6,069 nt of DNA from NCBI GenBank assembly GCA_947500965.1, contig CANMWW010000157.1, forward strand, positions 1-6,069, in the 5' to 3' direction. Below, in pieces: positions 5,522 to 6,069 of the stretch (position 1 is the first letter of the stretch; the number at the start of each line of letters is the position of its first letter). Under the pieces are notes generated by a model, which had not been told where the DNA came from, searched no databases, and was given only the letters and a program-made list of their open reading frames with translations. The position numbers were made by a program, and so were the translations under genes. This stretch comes from Alphaproteobacteria bacterium. Lineage in GTDB: Bacteria; Pseudomonadota; Alphaproteobacteria; CACIAM-22H2.

Positions 5522-6069
5522 GGGCCGCGCGGCGCCGGTGCGCCGCAGGAGGCACGACGCGCCGGATCGCGCCTGCATTCCTCGAGCGCGAGGTCGCGAT
5601 GGCGCGCGGCGCGCAGCCCGAGCGCGCCGCGCAGGCCGTCGCCCGCGAGCACCCAGTGGCGCGGCGCGCCGGTGTCGAGATGCACGAAGCGCGAGCCCGG
5701 GTACCAGCCGACGCCGCCCCGCTTCATCGCGCGCGCGGCGTCCGCGGAGTCCTGCAGGCGGCGCGCGATGGTGAAGTCGATGGCGCGCCCCTGCACGTGC
5801 GGGCTGCGCTCGAGCGCAGCGAAGCGCGTCGTCGCGATCCGGGCCTCCGTCTCCGGCGCGCGATAGCCGGAGAGCAGGATGGCTTCCTGCGCGCCGACGG
5901 TGGCGAGGACGTCGGCGAGGAAATCGAGGAGGGCCGGGTCGACCGGCGCCATGCGCGCGACATGCCTGTCGCGCATGAAATGCGCGAACTCGCCGAGCGT
6001 ACCCGCGTCGTGGCCCACCGCGTCGCGGAAGGGGCCGTCGAAGCGCTCGCCATTGTCGGCGCGCACGAG
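5512..6069 (-). CDS. DUF882/MepK-like murein endopeptidase (M15 fold), C-terminal part
   Basis: The frame is open to the right edge of the window, so the N-terminus, where relatives carry a Tat or Sec signal, is missing; 185 codons before the stop are visible. A GTG at 6066 is in frame, but the Leu codon before it and the sequence ADNGERFDGPFRD match the interior start of the domain (NxHTGE in relatives), so it is probably not the true start. Counted from that GTG, the motifs are LSGYRAPETE (65-74), the zinc-ligand segment SPHVQGRAIDF (88-98, H90 and D97) and GGVGWYPGSRFVHLDTG (117-133, ligand H129), ending in RHW (136-138). This is the E. coli MepK (YcbK) layout: a periplasmic enzyme that cuts peptide cross-links in peptidoglycan. 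After RHW there is a ~46-residue Arg/Ala-rich tail with two Cys (C163, C174), longer than in E. coli MepK as remembered. It is convergent with comC and unlikely to belong to the sulfolactate module. Confidence 0.88.
   Translation of the reverse strand, partial: LVRADNGERFDGPFRDAVGHDAGTLGEFAHFMRDRHVARMAPVDPALLDFLADVLATVGAQEAILLSGYRAPETEARIATTRFAALERSPHVQGRAIDFTIARRLQDSADAARAMKRGGVGWYPGSRFVHLDTGAPRHWVLAGDGLRGALGLRAARHRDLALEECRRDPARRASCGAPAPRGPAR

Noticed and set aside
3894..5555. Minus-strand open frame of 553 codons opposite the exporter and comC.
   Set aside because: Low-complexity Arg/Ala/Gly composition, no recognisable motif, and fully antisense to two well-supported genes.
1..6069. CRISPR arrays, tRNA or rRNA genes, insertion sequences, phage or attachment sites.
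   Set aside because: No regularly spaced direct repeats, no tRNA-like cloverleaf, no transposase motif and no terminal inverted repeats were seen. All stretches beyond about 120 nt are coding.

Overview
The window comes from a very GC-rich bacterial chromosome. Codons almost always end in G or C, genes are tightly packed, and long spurious open frames occur on opposite strands. Gene content (a CaiC-like acyl-CoA ligase, a YphB-type aldose epimerase, a DUF882/MepK-like peptidase and a sulfonate-degradation module) fits a proteobacterium, most likely an alphaproteobacterium of the Rhodospirillales/Acetobacterales kind. That placement is inference from style and content, with no marker gene to confirm it.

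Layout. (1) Positions 2-1126, plus strand: the C-terminal ~374 codons of an AMP-binding acyl-CoA ligase whose start lies outside the window. (2) 1137-2030, minus strand: a complete aldose 1-epimerase family gene, convergent with the ligase across a 10-nt gap that forms a hairpin holding both stop codons. (3) 2031-2147: a divergent intergenic region with a plausible sigma70-type promoter reading rightward. (4) 2148-5501, plus strand: a four-gene, probably co-transcribed module. It contains a small SAF-domain subunit (95 aa), a large UxaA-family lyase subunit (408 aa), a TauE/SafE-type membrane exporter (243 aa) and an Ldh2/ComC-type dehydrogenase (333 aa). (5) 5512-6069, minus strand: the C-terminal part of a DUF882/M15-like murein endopeptidase, convergent with the module across another 10-nt gap.

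The most informative part is the four-gene module. A two-subunit UxaA-family enzyme with SuyA/SuyB-like sequence, next to a sulfite-exporter-family protein and a ComC-like dehydrogenase, points to 3-sulfolactate catabolism rather than altronate or galactarate dehydration. ComC would interconvert sulfopyruvate and (R)-sulfolactate. SuyAB would split (R)-sulfolactate into pyruvate and sulfite. The TauE/SafE protein would remove the toxic sulfite. The module has no uptake system, no (S)-sulfolactate dehydrogenase and no regulator between its flanking genes, so these must be encoded elsewhere or the pathway must be fed from inside the cell (for example from cysteate via sulfopyruvate).

The components belong to known families, so this is probably a compact variant of a described pathway rather than a wholly new system. 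The points most worth checking are its minimal composition, the neighbouring sugar epimerase, the Lys-to-Arg change in the ligase, and the hairpins at gene boundaries.
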